Below, piece after piece: positions 52,231-62,212 of a stretch of DNA of 64,000 bases. Source of the DNA: CALEMW01 sp964343835 (GTDB taxonomy: Bacteria; Krumholzibacteriota; Krumholzibacteriia; LZORAL124-64-63); NCBI GenBank assembly GCA_964343835.1, contig CAYFKR010000003.1, positions 62,001-126,000 on the forward strand, written 5' to 3'. The notes beneath the pieces are model-generated. The model was not told the DNA's origin and ran no database searches. It saw only the letters and a program-made list of their open reading frames with translations. Every line of letters begins with the position of its first letter. The first letter of the stretch is position 1. The position numbers and the translations under genes are program-made.

Positions 52231-53565
52231 TTACTTACCAACACAGAAAGCCGAAAACACGTGATCCAGGAGCCGCTCGCTGTACACCCTTCCCGTCGTT
52301 TCGCCGAGCCGCGACAGGGCCGCGGCCAGCAGGGTGGCCACCACCTCGTCAGGGGCGCCGGTCGCTTGACGATCCGTCAGATCGGCGAGGTCGTCCAGGG
52401 CCTCCTCCAGGCGTTCACGATGGCGATCGCCCAGGGCTCGACCCGTGCGCGCCACGTTCTTCAGCCGGTCGGCATCAACGGCGTCGATCAGGGCCTGCTT
52501 CAGGGCGTCGAGTCCCTCCCCCGTCACCGACGAGGTGCACAGGCCGTCGCCGACACCCTCGACCAGGTCGCAACGCGAGCCGACGGGAATCACGGTCACG
52601 CCGTCGGCGACGAACTCCGGGGCTGCTTCGCCATCGAGGGGCGAGACCGCCAGCACGATGTCCGCCGTCCCGGCCGCCTCGCGGGCCTTCCCCACGCCGG
52701 CCGACTCGACGCGGCCCGCATCGTCGCGCAGGCCGGCGGTGTCGTGGAGCACGAAGGTCACGCCGTCGATCACGAGGCGTTCTGAGACGATGTCGCGGGT
52801 GGTGCCCGGCTCCGCGTCCACCAGGGCACGCGACTCGCCGAGCAGGGCGTTGAAGAGCGAACTCTTGCCCGCGTTGGGAGGACCCGAGAACACCACGTGG
52901 ACACCGTCGCGCACGAGGCGTCCGGCATCGGCGTCGGCCAGCAGGGCGGCGATGCGGTCGCGGCCGGCGGCCAGCACGCGCGACACCTCATCCGCCGCCG
53001 GGCCGACGTCCTCGTCCTCGTGGAACTCGAGGCCCCCTTCCAGCGACGTCAGCAATTCGAGCAGCGGTCCTTCGAGATCGTCAATCGCCCGGCGTAGCCC
53101 GCCGCGCAGCCGACCCAGGGCCGCCCGCGCCGACAGCGCGTCGTCGGCATGGATGAGGTCCGCCACGGCTTCGGCCTGGTCCAGGCTCAACCGTCCGTTG
53201 AGGAAGGCGCGGCGCGTGAACTCGCCGGGACCGGCGGCCCGGGCGCCCGCCGCCAGGCAGGCATCCACCACCAGCCGCGCCGTCACGTCACCGCCGTGGC
53301 AGGAGAACTCCACCACGTCCTCGCCGGTGTAGGTGTCGGGGCCGTTCATGGGCAGCACCAGCGCCTCGTCCAGCTCGGCGCCGTCGACGGGCGAGCGCAC
53401 CACCGCCAGGAACGCGCGGTGCGATTCCACCTCGCCGCGCAGTCGCGGGTGATCGCACACGGCACGTGCAACGTCCAGCGCGTCGGCTCCGCTCAAGCGC
53501 ACCACCGCCAGCCCTCCCCTTCCGGGAGGCGTGGCGACGGCGACGATGGTGGCGGCTGCATCCAC
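52231..53565 (-). CDS. mnmE: tRNA modification GTPase
   Basis: MnmE (TrmE) of 444 aa. N-terminal domain: TIVAVATPPGRGGLAVVRLSG, TYTGEDVVEFSCHGG and GPGEFTRRAFLNGRLSLDQAEAVADLI. The GTPase domain has FSGPPNAGKSSLFNALLG (G1), PGTTRDIV (G2), LHDTAGLRD (G3). It closes with the diagnostic FCVGK, whose Cys belongs to the conserved C-x-G-K. The G4 motif is divergent: VGSRCDLV stands where NKxD is expected. The GTG at 53565 has GGAAGG upstream and yields the normal length; an upstream frame to 53622 has no support and runs into the terminator of the preceding operon. Confidence 0.95.
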   Translation of the reverse strand: MDAAATIVAVATPPGRGGLAVVRLSGADALDVARAVCDHPRLRGEVESHRAFLAVVRSPVDGAELDEALVLPMNGPDTYTGEDVVEFSCHGGDVTARLVVDACLAAGARAAGPGEFTRRAFLNGRLSLDQAEAVADLIHADDALSARAALGRLRGGLRRAIDDLEGPLLELLTSLEGGLEFHEDEDVGPAADEVSRVLAAGRDRIAALLADADAGRLVRDGVHVVFSGPPNAGKSSLFNALLGESRALVDAEPGTTRDIVSERLVIDGVTFVLHDTAGLRDDAGRVESAGVGKAREAAGTADIVLAVSPLDGEAAPEFVADGVTVIPVGSRCDLVEGVGDGLCTSSVTGEGLDALKQALIDAVDADRLKNVARTGRALGDRHRERLEEALDDLADLTDRQATGAPDEVVATLLAAALSRLGETTGRVYSERLLDHVFSAFCVGK

Positions 53566-53580
53566 GGAAACACCTTCCAG

Positions 53581-53615
53581 AGAAAACGGGGGCGACGCCC
53601 TGCGCCGCCCCCGTT
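53581..53615 (-). terminator. Intrinsic terminator between jag and mnmE
   Basis: Stem AACGGGGGCG / CGCCCCCGTT (10 bp) with an 11-base loop, followed leftward by TTTTCT. It lies 20 bases after the jag stop and 16 bases before the mnmE start, so it ends the rpmH-jag operon; some read-through into mnmE is possible. Confidence 0.88.
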
Positions 53616-53635
53616 CCATCATCCGAACCGGGCGG

Positions 53636-54925
53636 CTACTCGCCGTCCTGTTCCTTCACGATCACCACGTGGCGGTCCGGGCCCTCGCCCTCGGTGATGG
53701 TCGACAGGCCGTCCACCTCGGCCACCTCCATGTGCACCACGCGGCGCTCGCGGGCGTTCATGGGGGGCAGGTGATCGGGCTCGCCGGTCTCACGCACGCG
53801 GCTCATGGCGTCGGAAGCCAGGCGGGCCAGCTTGCCGTCGCGGCGCTGCCGGTAGTTGTTGATGTCCACGTCCACCTTCACGTGCTCGCCGGACGCGTTG
53901 GACAGGATGCGGTCCACCAGATGCTGCACCGAGCTGATCATGGAGTTGCGGCGACCGGCCATGGCGTCGGCGCTGCCCGCATCGGTCACGATGCGCACGT
54001 TGCGGTAGCCGTCCTCACCCTCGCTCACGTTGGCGCGGCAGAAGAACCCGCAGCGCTTCATGAGATCCTCGGTGGTGGCGGCGATGACCTGGTCCAGGTC
54101 GTCACCCTCGGCGATGGCCATGCGCTCGGCCAGATCCATGGCGACGATGGGCTCGCCGGACACCACCTCGGCGGCGGCGTTCTTCTTGGTGTCGTCGGTG
54201 TTCACCTGGACGGTCTCCTTGGGAGTGGTCTCGTTGGGTTCGTTGTCGAACGCCTCGCCGGTGTCGTCGACCCGGGCGGCTTTCGTGCGTTCAGTCCGGC
54301 GCTGCTCGCGTTCCTCGGGCGAGGGACGACGGCGACGACGACGGCCGTCATCGCGATCGTCCTGTCGGTCGTCGGACCGGGGCGCCTCGGGCGCCGCATC
54401 CTGCGTCTGCTCCACCGGAGCATCGGAGCTGGTTTCCACGACCTGCTGTTCCTCGCGGTTCCTGCCGCGACCGCGACCGCGGCCTCCGCGACGACGACGA
54501 CGACGGCGACCCTCGCCGCCCTCCTCGCCGCCACCGGCAGCGTTATCGGCCCGGGGCCTCTCCTCGCGGGTCTCCTGCTTGCGCTCGTCGCGGTCCTGGC
54601 GCTCCTGGCGCTCCTGACGACCACGGCCCTCGCCGCGACCCTCGCCGCGACCGCGCGCCTGCTGCTGATCACGGGAGCCTTCGCCACCCTCGCCGCGTCC
54701 ACGACCGCGACCACGGCCTCCGCGACGACGACCGCGCTTGCGCTCCTTGCGGCGGACCTCCACGCACGCGGCCTTGCGGCCGAGCACGCCGAACAGTCCC
54801 GACTTGCCTTCCTCGATGACGGTGATCTCGACCTCGTCCTTGCGCGCGCCGAGATGGAGAAGGGCCTCGCTGATCGCCTCGTCGACGGTGCGGCCCTCGC
54901 TGCGGATCATGTCTCTGTCGCTCAT
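53636..54925 (-). CDS. jag: Jag/KhpB-family RNA-binding protein with a long Arg/Gly-rich linker
   Basis: SpoIIIJ-associated RNA-binding protein of 429 aa. Residues 1-58 are the Jag_N domain (MIRSEGRTVDEAISEALLHLGA, EEGKSGLFGVLGRKAA). Residues about 60-245 are low-complexity: RGG-like runs (RGRGRGRGEG, RGEGRGEGRGR, RRRRRRGGRGRGRGR), Gln/Glu/Asp-rich charged stretches and a Thr/Asn-rich end. A KH domain (about 275-355, with GRRNSMISSVQHLVDRIL) and an R3H domain (about 360-425, PMNARERRVVHMEV with the R-x3-H pair) follow. The linker is several times longer than in Firmicutes KhpB. ATGA overlap with yidC, the standard neighbour. Confidence 0.93.
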   Translation of the reverse strand: MSDRDMIRSEGRTVDEAISEALLHLGARKDEVEITVIEEGKSGLFGVLGRKAACVEVRRKERKRGRRRGGRGRGRGRGEGGEGSRDQQQARGRGEGRGEGRGRQERQERQDRDERKQETREERPRADNAAGGGEEGGEGRRRRRRRGGRGRGRGRNREEQQVVETSSDAPVEQTQDAAPEAPRSDDRQDDRDDGRRRRRRPSPEEREQRRTERTKAARVDDTGEAFDNEPNETTPKETVQVNTDDTKKNAAAEVVSGEPIVAMDLAERMAIAEGDDLDQVIAATTEDLMKRCGFFCRANVSEGEDGYRNVRIVTDAGSADAMAGRRNSMISSVQHLVDRILSNASGEHVKVDVDINNYRQRRDGKLARLASDAMSRVRETGEPDHLPPMNARERRVVHMEVAEVDGLSTITEGEGPDRHVVIVKEQDGE

Positions 54926-56769
54926 GCTGTCTGGGCACCTCCGGTTGCGGGTGCGGAACGTTGGACCTGCCAGGACTGGAGGGCGGTCATGCCGGTGTTG
55001 ATCGTCCAGTAGATCACCAGTCCGGAAGGCATGTTGTAGAGGAAGAAGAGCATCATGATGGGCATGACGGTGTTCATGGCGGCCATCTGACCCGCGGCGG
55101 CGCCGGTCTGCGGCGTCATCTTGGTCTGGAGCCAGGTGGCGGCGGCCATGATCAGCGGCAGCAGGTTGAAGTGCTGGCCCAGCAGAGGCAGCGACATCGG
55201 CAGCGTGAACAGCATGTCCGGCTGCGAGAGGTCCTGGATCCAGAACAGCCACGGCGTCTGCCGCAGGTCGACCATGTTGTACAGCACCTGGTACAGGGCG
55301 ATGAACACGGGCATCTGGATCAGCATGGGCATGCACCCGGCCATGCCGGCCATCGGGTTGACGCCTTCCTCCTTGTAGATCTTCATCATCTCCTGGTTGT
55401 AGCGCTGCGCATCCTTGCCGTACTTCTTCTTCGCTTCGTCCAGACGCGGCTTCAGGCGCGCCTGGGCTTCGGCGGTCTTGCGCATGGCGCGGGTGCCCCT
55501 GGCCGTCAGCGGCCAGAACACCAGCTTGCTCAACACGGAGATGACCACGATGACCCAACCGTAGTTGGGGATGAAGCGGTGCAGCCAGTTCATCAGGTGC
55601 AGCACCAGCTCCGAGATGGGCTGGATCCATTTCCAGCCCAGGTTCACGGTGCGCTCCATGGCGCAGCCGTAAGTCTTCAGACCCTCGAAGTCGCCGGGTC
55701 CGAAATACCAGCTCAGTCCGGAGGCGAAGCCGGCGCCCGCACGGCGCAGGGGCAGCTCGACCTCGAAGGACTGGCGCATGGTCTCGCGATCGCCGCCGAC
55801 GCGGATGCGTCCCTCGACGGCTTCGGAGACGGAGTCCGGCACGAAGCCGGAAATCAGGAAGTACTTGTTCTGGATGCCGCCGAAGCGCACCGAACCGCGG
55901 TACGCGCCGAAGGCCTTGCCGTCGTCGCGGTCCAGGTCGTTCTGCTGCTTGAAGTCCAGCTCGTCCCCCACCATGGCGAAGGAGCGGAACGACACGGGGC
56001 GGCGCATGGCGCCCTCGATGGCGGCCTCGGTCACGGCGATGCCCGACGACCACACGTAACGGGCCGACACCGGCTCGCCCAGTACGCGCTCGAGGATGCG
56101 GGCCGCGGTGGCGTCGACGGTGGACACGTCGTAGCGCACGTCGAAGCGGTAGTCGCCCGGTGCGAACGCGTAGATCTTGCGCACCACGATGCCGCCCTCG
56201 GTCTCGGCGCGCAGGCTCACCTCGCGGGGCGAGGCCGAGGCGTCCACGGAAGCCGGTCCCTCCACGGAGAACACCGCGTCGGTCAGGTCCAGCTCGCCAC
56301 GCTCGAACAAGAGCACGTCGCCGCGAGGTGCGGGATCCAGCTCGCCGCGCGACGGCACCAGCTCGACGGGGCCTTCACGGTCGATGCCCGTGAACTCCAG
56401 GCCTTGCCAGCTCGTCACCACGCCGGCGCGGGGGTCCACCGTCAAGCGGTACAGGTCGGTGGCCACGCGAACGGGCGAGGCGTCGACGGCGGCGAAGGAC
56501 AGCGGATCGAAGGTCGGGTCCGCGGCGGGCTCCTCCAGGGAGGCGGCGAAGCTCTCGCGGTCCGCGGGCACGGCGGCGGGTTCGGCGGGTTCGAAGGCGT
56601 CGGGGGTCCGGGCCGGCTGGTCGCCGGTCTCGGCGGTAGCGGCGGCGACGATGGTGCTGTCGGCGGCCGCGGCGTCGGGGTCGGGTCCGTACCACTTCAT
56701 GTAGAGCTTGGACCACACCATGAAGAGCACGAAGAGCAGGCCCATGGCCAGCAGTGTCCGTCGATCCAT
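54922..56769 (-). CDS. yidC: Membrane protein insertase YidC
   Basis: YidC of 615 aa, inserting and folding inner-membrane proteins with or without SecYEG. N-terminal helix: LLAMGLLFVLFMVWSKLYMKW. A large periplasmic P1 beta domain spans about 60-350. The conserved insertase core has WKWIQPISELVLHLMNWLHRF, NYGWVIVVISVLSKLVFWPL, the cytoplasmic coiled hairpin AQARLKPRLDEAKKKYGKDAQRYNQEMMKIYKEEGVNPMAG, and MPMLIQMPVFIALYQVLYN. The form is Gram-negative YidC with P1. Starts at an ATG four bases after yidD. Confidence 0.95.
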   Translation of the reverse strand: MDRRTLLAMGLLFVLFMVWSKLYMKWYGPDPDAAAADSTIVAAATAETGDQPARTPDAFEPAEPAAVPADRESFAASLEEPAADPTFDPLSFAAVDASPVRVATDLYRLTVDPRAGVVTSWQGLEFTGIDREGPVELVPSRGELDPAPRGDVLLFERGELDLTDAVFSVEGPASVDASASPREVSLRAETEGGIVVRKIYAFAPGDYRFDVRYDVSTVDATAARILERVLGEPVSARYVWSSGIAVTEAAIEGAMRRPVSFRSFAMVGDELDFKQQNDLDRDDGKAFGAYRGSVRFGGIQNKYFLISGFVPDSVSEAVEGRIRVGGDRETMRQSFEVELPLRRAGAGFASGLSWYFGPGDFEGLKTYGCAMERTVNLGWKWIQPISELVLHLMNWLHRFIPNYGWVIVVISVLSKLVFWPLTARGTRAMRKTAEAQARLKPRLDEAKKKYGKDAQRYNQEMMKIYKEEGVNPMAGMAGCMPMLIQMPVFIALYQVLYNMVDLRQTPWLFWIQDLSQPDMLFTLPMSLPLLGQHFNLLPLIMAAATWLQTKMTPQTGAAAGQMAAMNTVMPIMMLFFLYNMPSGLVIYWTINTGMTALQSWQVQRSAPATGGAQTA

Positions 56770-56773
56770 GACG

Positions 56774-57010
56774 TCAATCTCCAGTCGTGTCGTCAGCGGT
56801 CCCGGGAACGGGGTCGTACCCGCCGGGGTGCCAGGGGTGGCAACGTGCGACGCGGCGGACCGTCAGCCAGAGGCCTTTGGCCAGTCCGTGGGTCCGCAGG
56901 GCGTCGGCGCCGTAGTGCGAGCAGGTGGGACGGAATCGGCACGTGGACGGAAGCAGGGGCGACAGGAGTCGCTGGTAGATCCGGATCAGTGCGTAGGGTA
57001 TCCGCCACAT
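56774..57010 (-). CDS. yidD: Membrane-protein insertion efficiency factor YidD
   Basis: YidD of 78 aa with the family signature YQRLLSPLLPSTCRFRPTCSHYGADAL followed by ARCHPWHPGGYDPVP, including the three conserved Cys (CRFRPTC, RCHPWHPGGYDP). The ATG at 57010 gives standard length; an upstream frame to 57067 has no ribosome site. Position between rnpA and yidC is the universal one. Confidence 0.94.
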   Translation of the reverse strand: MWRIPYALIRIYQRLLSPLLPSTCRFRPTCSHYGADALRTHGLAKGLWLTVRRVARCHPWHPGGYDPVPGTADDTTGD

Positions 57011-57026
57011 GGCCCCACTGCCGTGG

Positions 57027-57476
57027 TCAATGCTCGAGCGGTCCGGTGTCGTCCGTCGACCGCTCATCGAGGTCCGGGGCTTTCTTCTTGCCGCAGCCCT
57101 TCAGGAACTCGTCGAGCATCGCGAGGGATTCTGCCTTCACGGCGTGAATGTCGCAATCGAGAATCGCGCGTCGCGCCACGGCCACGATCCAGAGGCCGTC
57201 GGCCGGCGCGTCGGGTCCTGCTCCGGACGCACAACAGGCGGTGATCTCCAGGGCACGTTCCGGCTCCTTGAAGATGACCGCCTGCAGCAGTTCACGCAGG
57301 ACGCGCTTGGCTCGGTTGCGCTGCACGGCGCCGCCCACCTTGCGGCTGGCGACGACGGCCCTCGCGTCGTCCTCGGCCGGAAGCAGGTACAGGACGTGCG
57401 TGCGTCCCACGAGCTTGCGGCCTTCATTGTAAACAGTCTGAAAGTCTCGTCGTCGGGTGAGCGATCGCGTGATCAC
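57027..57476 (-). CDS. rnpA: Ribonuclease P protein component
   Basis: Protein subunit of RNase P, 149 aa. The RNR-type core is visible: SLTRRRDFQTVYNEGRKLVGR, then VASRKVGGAVQRNRAKRVLREL, where the last stretch is the RNA-binding RNR motif. The C-terminal half is longer than usual, with an insertion (CCASGAGPDAPADG) and an acidic tail (DLDERSTDDTGPLEH). GTG start at 57476, chosen because the protein then begins before the conserved TRRRDF. Confidence 0.92.
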   Translation of the reverse strand: MITRSLTRRRDFQTVYNEGRKLVGRTHVLYLLPAEDDARAVVASRKVGGAVQRNRAKRVLRELLQAVIFKEPERALEITACCASGAGPDAPADGLWIVAVARRAILDCDIHAVKAESLAMLDEFLKGCGKKKAPDLDERSTDDTGPLEH

Positions 57477-57501
57477 GGCTCCCCCATCGCGTGCCCGCGG
57501 A

Positions 57502-57636
57502 TCAGGCGGACAGGCGCTTGCGGCCCTTGGCGCGGCGGCGCTTCAGGATCAGGCGACCGGCCTTGGTCGACATCCGCTTGCGGAAGCCGTGCGTGCGCGC
57601 ACGCTTGATGTTGCTGGGCTGAAACGTCCTCTTCAT
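57502..57636 (-). CDS. rpmH: 50S ribosomal protein L34
   Basis: L34, 44 aa, MKRTFQPSNIKRARTHGFRKR and ending RAKGRKRLSA. Complete and of standard length; the ATG at 57636 has AGGAGGA upstream. First gene of the rpmH-rnpA-yidD-yidC-jag operon reading away from oriC. Confidence 0.97.
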   Translation of the reverse strand: MKRTFQPSNIKRARTHGFRKRMSTKAGRLILKRRRAKGRKRLSA

Positions 57637-57639
57637 GGA

Positions 57640-58184
57640 CCATCCTCCTGTCGGTCCATCCCGGTCTTGACAGGTCCGGAACGAACGAAAAAAAACACCC
57701 GGACCCCGGATGAACCGGCCAAGAGTAGTCAAGTCCCATCCCCATGTCAAGATCGAACGACAGGAGTCCGCGATCTCGTGTTTGATTCATCCACAGATCC
57801 GGGCTCGACTATCCACCGTCGACCTCGGCCCGCTTTTTGGCTGGCCGTCGGCTGCTGAAACCCTCTAACTCATTTTTCCATGGTCGGTTGGAAGATAATT
57901 CATCTTCTCCACACAAAAGTGCTTGCAGGGGTTTTCCCTGCGTGATAGGTTTCGCTCAACAGGTGTTGAAAACCTGGATGAGATCATCTCAAGTTATCCA
58001 CAGTTGGTCTGATTTGTGGATAACTTTCTAGACAGACAGCAGGGCGGTTCTCTCAACACATTGTTACACAATCAGTTCGAATGAGTGCGGGCGTGTGGAT
58101 GCGTTTGCTCTCAATGGGGACGTCTGTGGAAAAACGGAGGAATCGTGCGATTCTTCCGGATAACGCAGGAGAACGGGCCGATTC
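57640..58184. other. oriC: Replication origin oriC (rpmH-dnaA intergenic region)
   Basis: Non-coding stretch between divergent rpmH and dnaA. It holds two perfect DnaA boxes in inverted orientation, TTATCCACA at 57994-58002 and its complement TGTGGATAA at 58015-58023, 12 bases apart. One-mismatch boxes occur at 57787-57795 (TCATCCACA), 57905-57913 (TTCTCCACA) and 58125-58133 (reverse TTTTCCACA). AT-rich segments around 57860-57910 and 57990-58080 could be the unwinding element. Gene orientation switches here, as expected for an origin. Confidence 0.88.
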
Positions 58185-59570
<1,386 letters not shown>

Positions 59571-59596
59571 CGGGCCGACTCAGCCCCAGCCACGTC

Positions 59597-59625
59597 CGCG
59601 GATCCTCCTGGGTCCGCGTTCCTTT
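59597..59625 (+). terminator. Intrinsic terminator after dnaA
   Basis: Nine-bp stem CGCGGATCC / GGGTCCGCG (one G-T pair) with a TCCT loop, followed by TTCCTTTC. Lies 26 bases after the dnaA stop. It suggests dnaN has its own promoter. Confidence 0.7.
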
Positions 59626-59818
59626 CGACGACGGGACCCTCTGTGCACGACCGGGATAACATGGTGGACAACCTGCGGATGAACGGGGGAGATATGCCCA
59701 CCGGAATGTCCGTGTGTGGACACCGTGTACAACAGACCCGGTTGTCCCCGGATCCGTCCACCATCGGGAACGCCCGGATCCGGACCGGAAACACTGTAAA
59801 GGCCCGTGGATTCGCAAC

Positions 59819-59836
59819 CTATCCACACTATCCACA
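59819..59836 (+). other. Tandem near-perfect DnaA boxes between dnaA and dnaN
   Basis: CTATCCACA occurs twice head to tail (59819-59827, 59828-59836), each one mismatch from TTATCCACA. They lie in the AT-richer second half of the dnaA-dnaN spacer and could be a second part of the origin or an autoregulatory site for dnaN. Confidence 0.65.
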
Positions 59837-59861
59837 GGCCCTACTGCTTATCTCTACCTTT

Positions 59862-59867
59862 TATAAT
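59862..59867 (+). promoter_or_regulatory. Candidate -10 box of the dnaN promoter
   Basis: Consensus TATAAT preceded by an AT-rich CTTT stretch, 84 bases before the dnaN start. No convincing -35 box at 16-18 bases, so the promoter may rely on an activator such as DnaA bound at the adjacent tandem boxes (inference). Confidence 0.45.
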
Positions 59868-59950
59868 CAACTTGAAGAGGGGAAGAGGTGTGCCTATCAT
59901 TCTCGTCCCTTGGACCCGTCCCCGAGCCACGTCCCGAGCGGAGGCCCACA

Positions 59951-61063
59951 GTGAAGATCACGATTCCCCAGTCGGAGCTCAACAAGGCCCTGCAGGTCGT
60001 CTGTTCGGGCGTGCCGTCCAAGACCACCCTGCCGGTCATCTCCTGCGTGCTGATGGAAGCCGAGGGCGACACGCTGACCCTCTCGGCCACCAACCTCGAC
60101 CTCTCGGTGAAGACGAGCGTGGCGGGCGTCCAGGTCATGACCGGTGGTCGCGTGGCGGTGCCTGCGGCCAAGTTCGTGTCCTTCGTGCGCAGCCTCACGG
60201 CCGGCGACGTGACCATGACCGAGAAGGGCGGCACCTTCAAGGTGGTCGCCGGCAAGGCGTCGTTCAGCGAGGCCTGCATGAACGCCGACGAGTTCCCGAA
60301 CCTGCCCGAGGTGGGGGAGGACGGCGGTCTCGAGGTGGAGTCGGCCGTGCTCACGCGGATGATCAAAGCCACGTCGTACTCGGTCTCCAAGGATGAGACG
60401 CGACCCGCCCTGATGGGCATCCTGTGGGAAGTGAAGCCCACATCGCTGACCATGGTCGCCACCGACGCCCACCGCCTGGCGCGCATCGAGCGCAAGCTGG
60501 ACTGGGCCGTGACCGACATCCGCAACCTCATCGCCGACACCCAGGGCCTGCTCACCTACGCCCGCCTGGTGGAGGGCGAGGAGACCACGAAGCTGCACAT
60601 GGGCGACAACCAGCTCAGCTTCCGCATGGGCGCCACGGTGCTGCACACGCGCATCCTCGAGGGACCGTTCCCCGACTACACGGCGGTCATCCCCAAGGCC
60701 AACGAACTGCAGCTGACGGTGGACCGCGAGGCCTTCGCCGGCGCCGTGCGCCGCGTGTCCATCACCGCGGACCGCATCACCAGCCAGATCCGCCTGGGCA
60801 TGGAGTCGGGACGCATGGAGCTCTCCGCGGTGGGTACCGACGGCAGCCGCGCCGAGGACGAGATCCCGGTGAGCTATGACGGCGAGGCCATGGAGATCGG
60901 CTTCAACTACAACTACCTGCTGGACGTCCTGAAGAACCAGGGCACCGACGACGTGGTCGTCTCCCTGAAGGACTCCCAGAGTGCGGCCCTCGTCAGCCCC
61001 GTCGGCGACGACGCGGGGGAGGTGCTCTGCCTGCTCATGCCGCTGCGTCTGACCTCCGAGTAG
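59951..61063 (+). CDS. dnaN: DNA polymerase III sliding clamp (beta subunit)
   Basis: Beta clamp of 370 aa with three repeated folds. KITIPQSELNKALQVVCSGVPSKTTLPVISCVLM opens domain 1; LSATNLDLSVKT, ALMGILWEVKPTSLTMVATDAHRLARIER (domain 2) and FNYNYLLDVLKNQGTDDVVVSLKDSQSAALVSP (domain 3) follow. The end LCLLMPLRLTSE is typical of the P-M-R-L C-terminus that contacts binding partners. The GTG at 59951 has CGGAGG seven bases upstream; an earlier in-frame ATG at 59888 gives a non-homologous extension. Confidence 0.97.
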   Translation: MKITIPQSELNKALQVVCSGVPSKTTLPVISCVLMEAEGDTLTLSATNLDLSVKTSVAGVQVMTGGRVAVPAAKFVSFVRSLTAGDVTMTEKGGTFKVVAGKASFSEACMNADEFPNLPEVGEDGGLEVESAVLTRMIKATSYSVSKDETRPALMGILWEVKPTSLTMVATDAHRLARIERKLDWAVTDIRNLIADTQGLLTYARLVEGEETTKLHMGDNQLSFRMGATVLHTRILEGPFPDYTAVIPKANELQLTVDREAFAGAVRRVSITADRITSQIRLGMESGRMELSAVGTDGSRAEDEIPVSYDGEAMEIGFNYNYLLDVLKNQGTDDVVVSLKDSQSAALVSPVGDDAGEVLCLLMPLRLTSE

Positions 61064-61070
61064 GGCGGAC

Positions 61071-62201
61071 GTGCGCCTGACCGAGGCATCCCTGCTGGAC
61101 TTCCGCAACCTCGCGGAAGTCCGGCTTTCTTTTTGCCCCGGCGTGAACGTGCTGCTCGGGGCCAACGGTCACGGCAAGACGAACGTGCTGGAGGCCCTCA
61201 ACTACCCCGCCCTCGCCCGCAGCTTCCGCGGTGCCCGCGACGACGACCTGGTCCGCTTCGAGGCCGACGCCTGCCACCTGCGCCTGGGCGTGGAGCGCGA
61301 CGACGGCGAGACCATGGAGATCGAGGTGGGCATCGAGCGGGGAGGGCGCCGCCGCGTGCGCGTGGACGGCGACGACGTGCCCCGCCGCGTGGATCTGGTG
61401 GGTCGCCTGTCCACCGTCGTCTTCGATCCCCAGACCGTGGAACTGGTGCGCGGCGGACCCGAGAGCCGCCGCCGCTGGCTCGACCAGGGCATCAGCGGCG
61501 TCGATCCCGCCTACCTCCGCGACCTCCAGGCCGTGAACCGGGCGCTGCGCCAGAAATCGAAGCTGCTGAGGGACGTCCGGCGGGGCTTCACGTCGTTCGG
61601 AGCGGTGCGCGAGGACCTCGCCACGTGGAACGCGGAGCTTGCGAAACACGCCGCTCCGCTGGTCCGTCGGAGGGCTTCGTGGCTCTCCCGCGCGACCGAT
61701 TTCGCGGACGCCGCCTACGGCTTCCTCGCTGACGAAAAAAAGCCTCTGCAACTCATTTACAGGCAAGGGGTTGGAGTGGAGGATCCGGGAGGCTCCGAAG
61801 ACGATTTCGCACGGGAAATTCTGGGTGTTTTGGACTATATTGGAGCGGATGAGGTCCGGCGCGGCCGATGCCTCTCCGGACCCCAGCAGGACGATGTCGA
61901 CATCGTCCTCGACGGCGTGAATCTGCGCACGTTCGGATCCCGCGGAGAGACCCGCACGGCCGCCGTCTCGCTGAAGCTGGCCCAGGCCGACATCGTGTTC
62001 GAGGAACGGGGCGTTCGCCCCGTCCTGTTCTTCGACGACATCTTCAGCGAACTGGACAAGGACCGCTCCCGCAAACTGCAGGAGCGCACGGCCGACGATC
62101 ACCAGGTGTTCATCGCGACCGCCCGAGCCGAGGACGTATCCGGGTGGAAGCCCGATGCGCTGCGCACGTGGTCGGTCCACGAGGGCGCCGTCACCGCCTG
62201 A
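61071..62201 (+). CDS. recF: DNA replication/repair protein RecF
   Basis: SMC-like ATPase of 376 aa that helps load RecA at gaps. P-loop LLGANGHGKTNVLEALN, then FRGARDDDLVRF, the Q-loop region DPQTVELVRGGPESRRRWLD, the signature-type LSGPQQDDVDIVLDG and Walker B-like PVLFFDDIFSELDKDRSRKL with QVFIATA after it. GTG at 61071, seven bases after dnaN, so co-transcribed. Near 61730-61850 base use is locally less GC-rich, but the frame stays open. Confidence 0.95.
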   Translation: MRLTEASLLDFRNLAEVRLSFCPGVNVLLGANGHGKTNVLEALNYPALARSFRGARDDDLVRFEADACHLRLGVERDDGETMEIEVGIERGGRRRVRVDGDDVPRRVDLVGRLSTVVFDPQTVELVRGGPESRRRWLDQGISGVDPAYLRDLQAVNRALRQKSKLLRDVRRGFTSFGAVREDLATWNAELAKHAAPLVRRRASWLSRATDFADAAYGFLADEKKPLQLIYRQGVGVEDPGGSEDDFAREILGVLDYIGADEVRRGRCLSGPQQDDVDIVLDGVNLRTFGSRGETRTAAVSLKLAQADIVFEERGVRPVLFFDDIFSELDKDRSRKLQERTADDHQVFIATARAEDVSGWKPDALRTWSVHEGAVTA

Positions 62202-62212
62202 ACGGTTCCGTC

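Noticed and set aside
54961..57147. 728-codon rightward open frame opposite yidC-yidD
   Set aside because: No motif; the reverse strand has complete YidC and YidD.
57640..58184. Small protein gene in the oriC stretch (an open frame 57837-58031 exists)
   Set aside because: No ribosome site, AT-rich, overlaps DnaA boxes.
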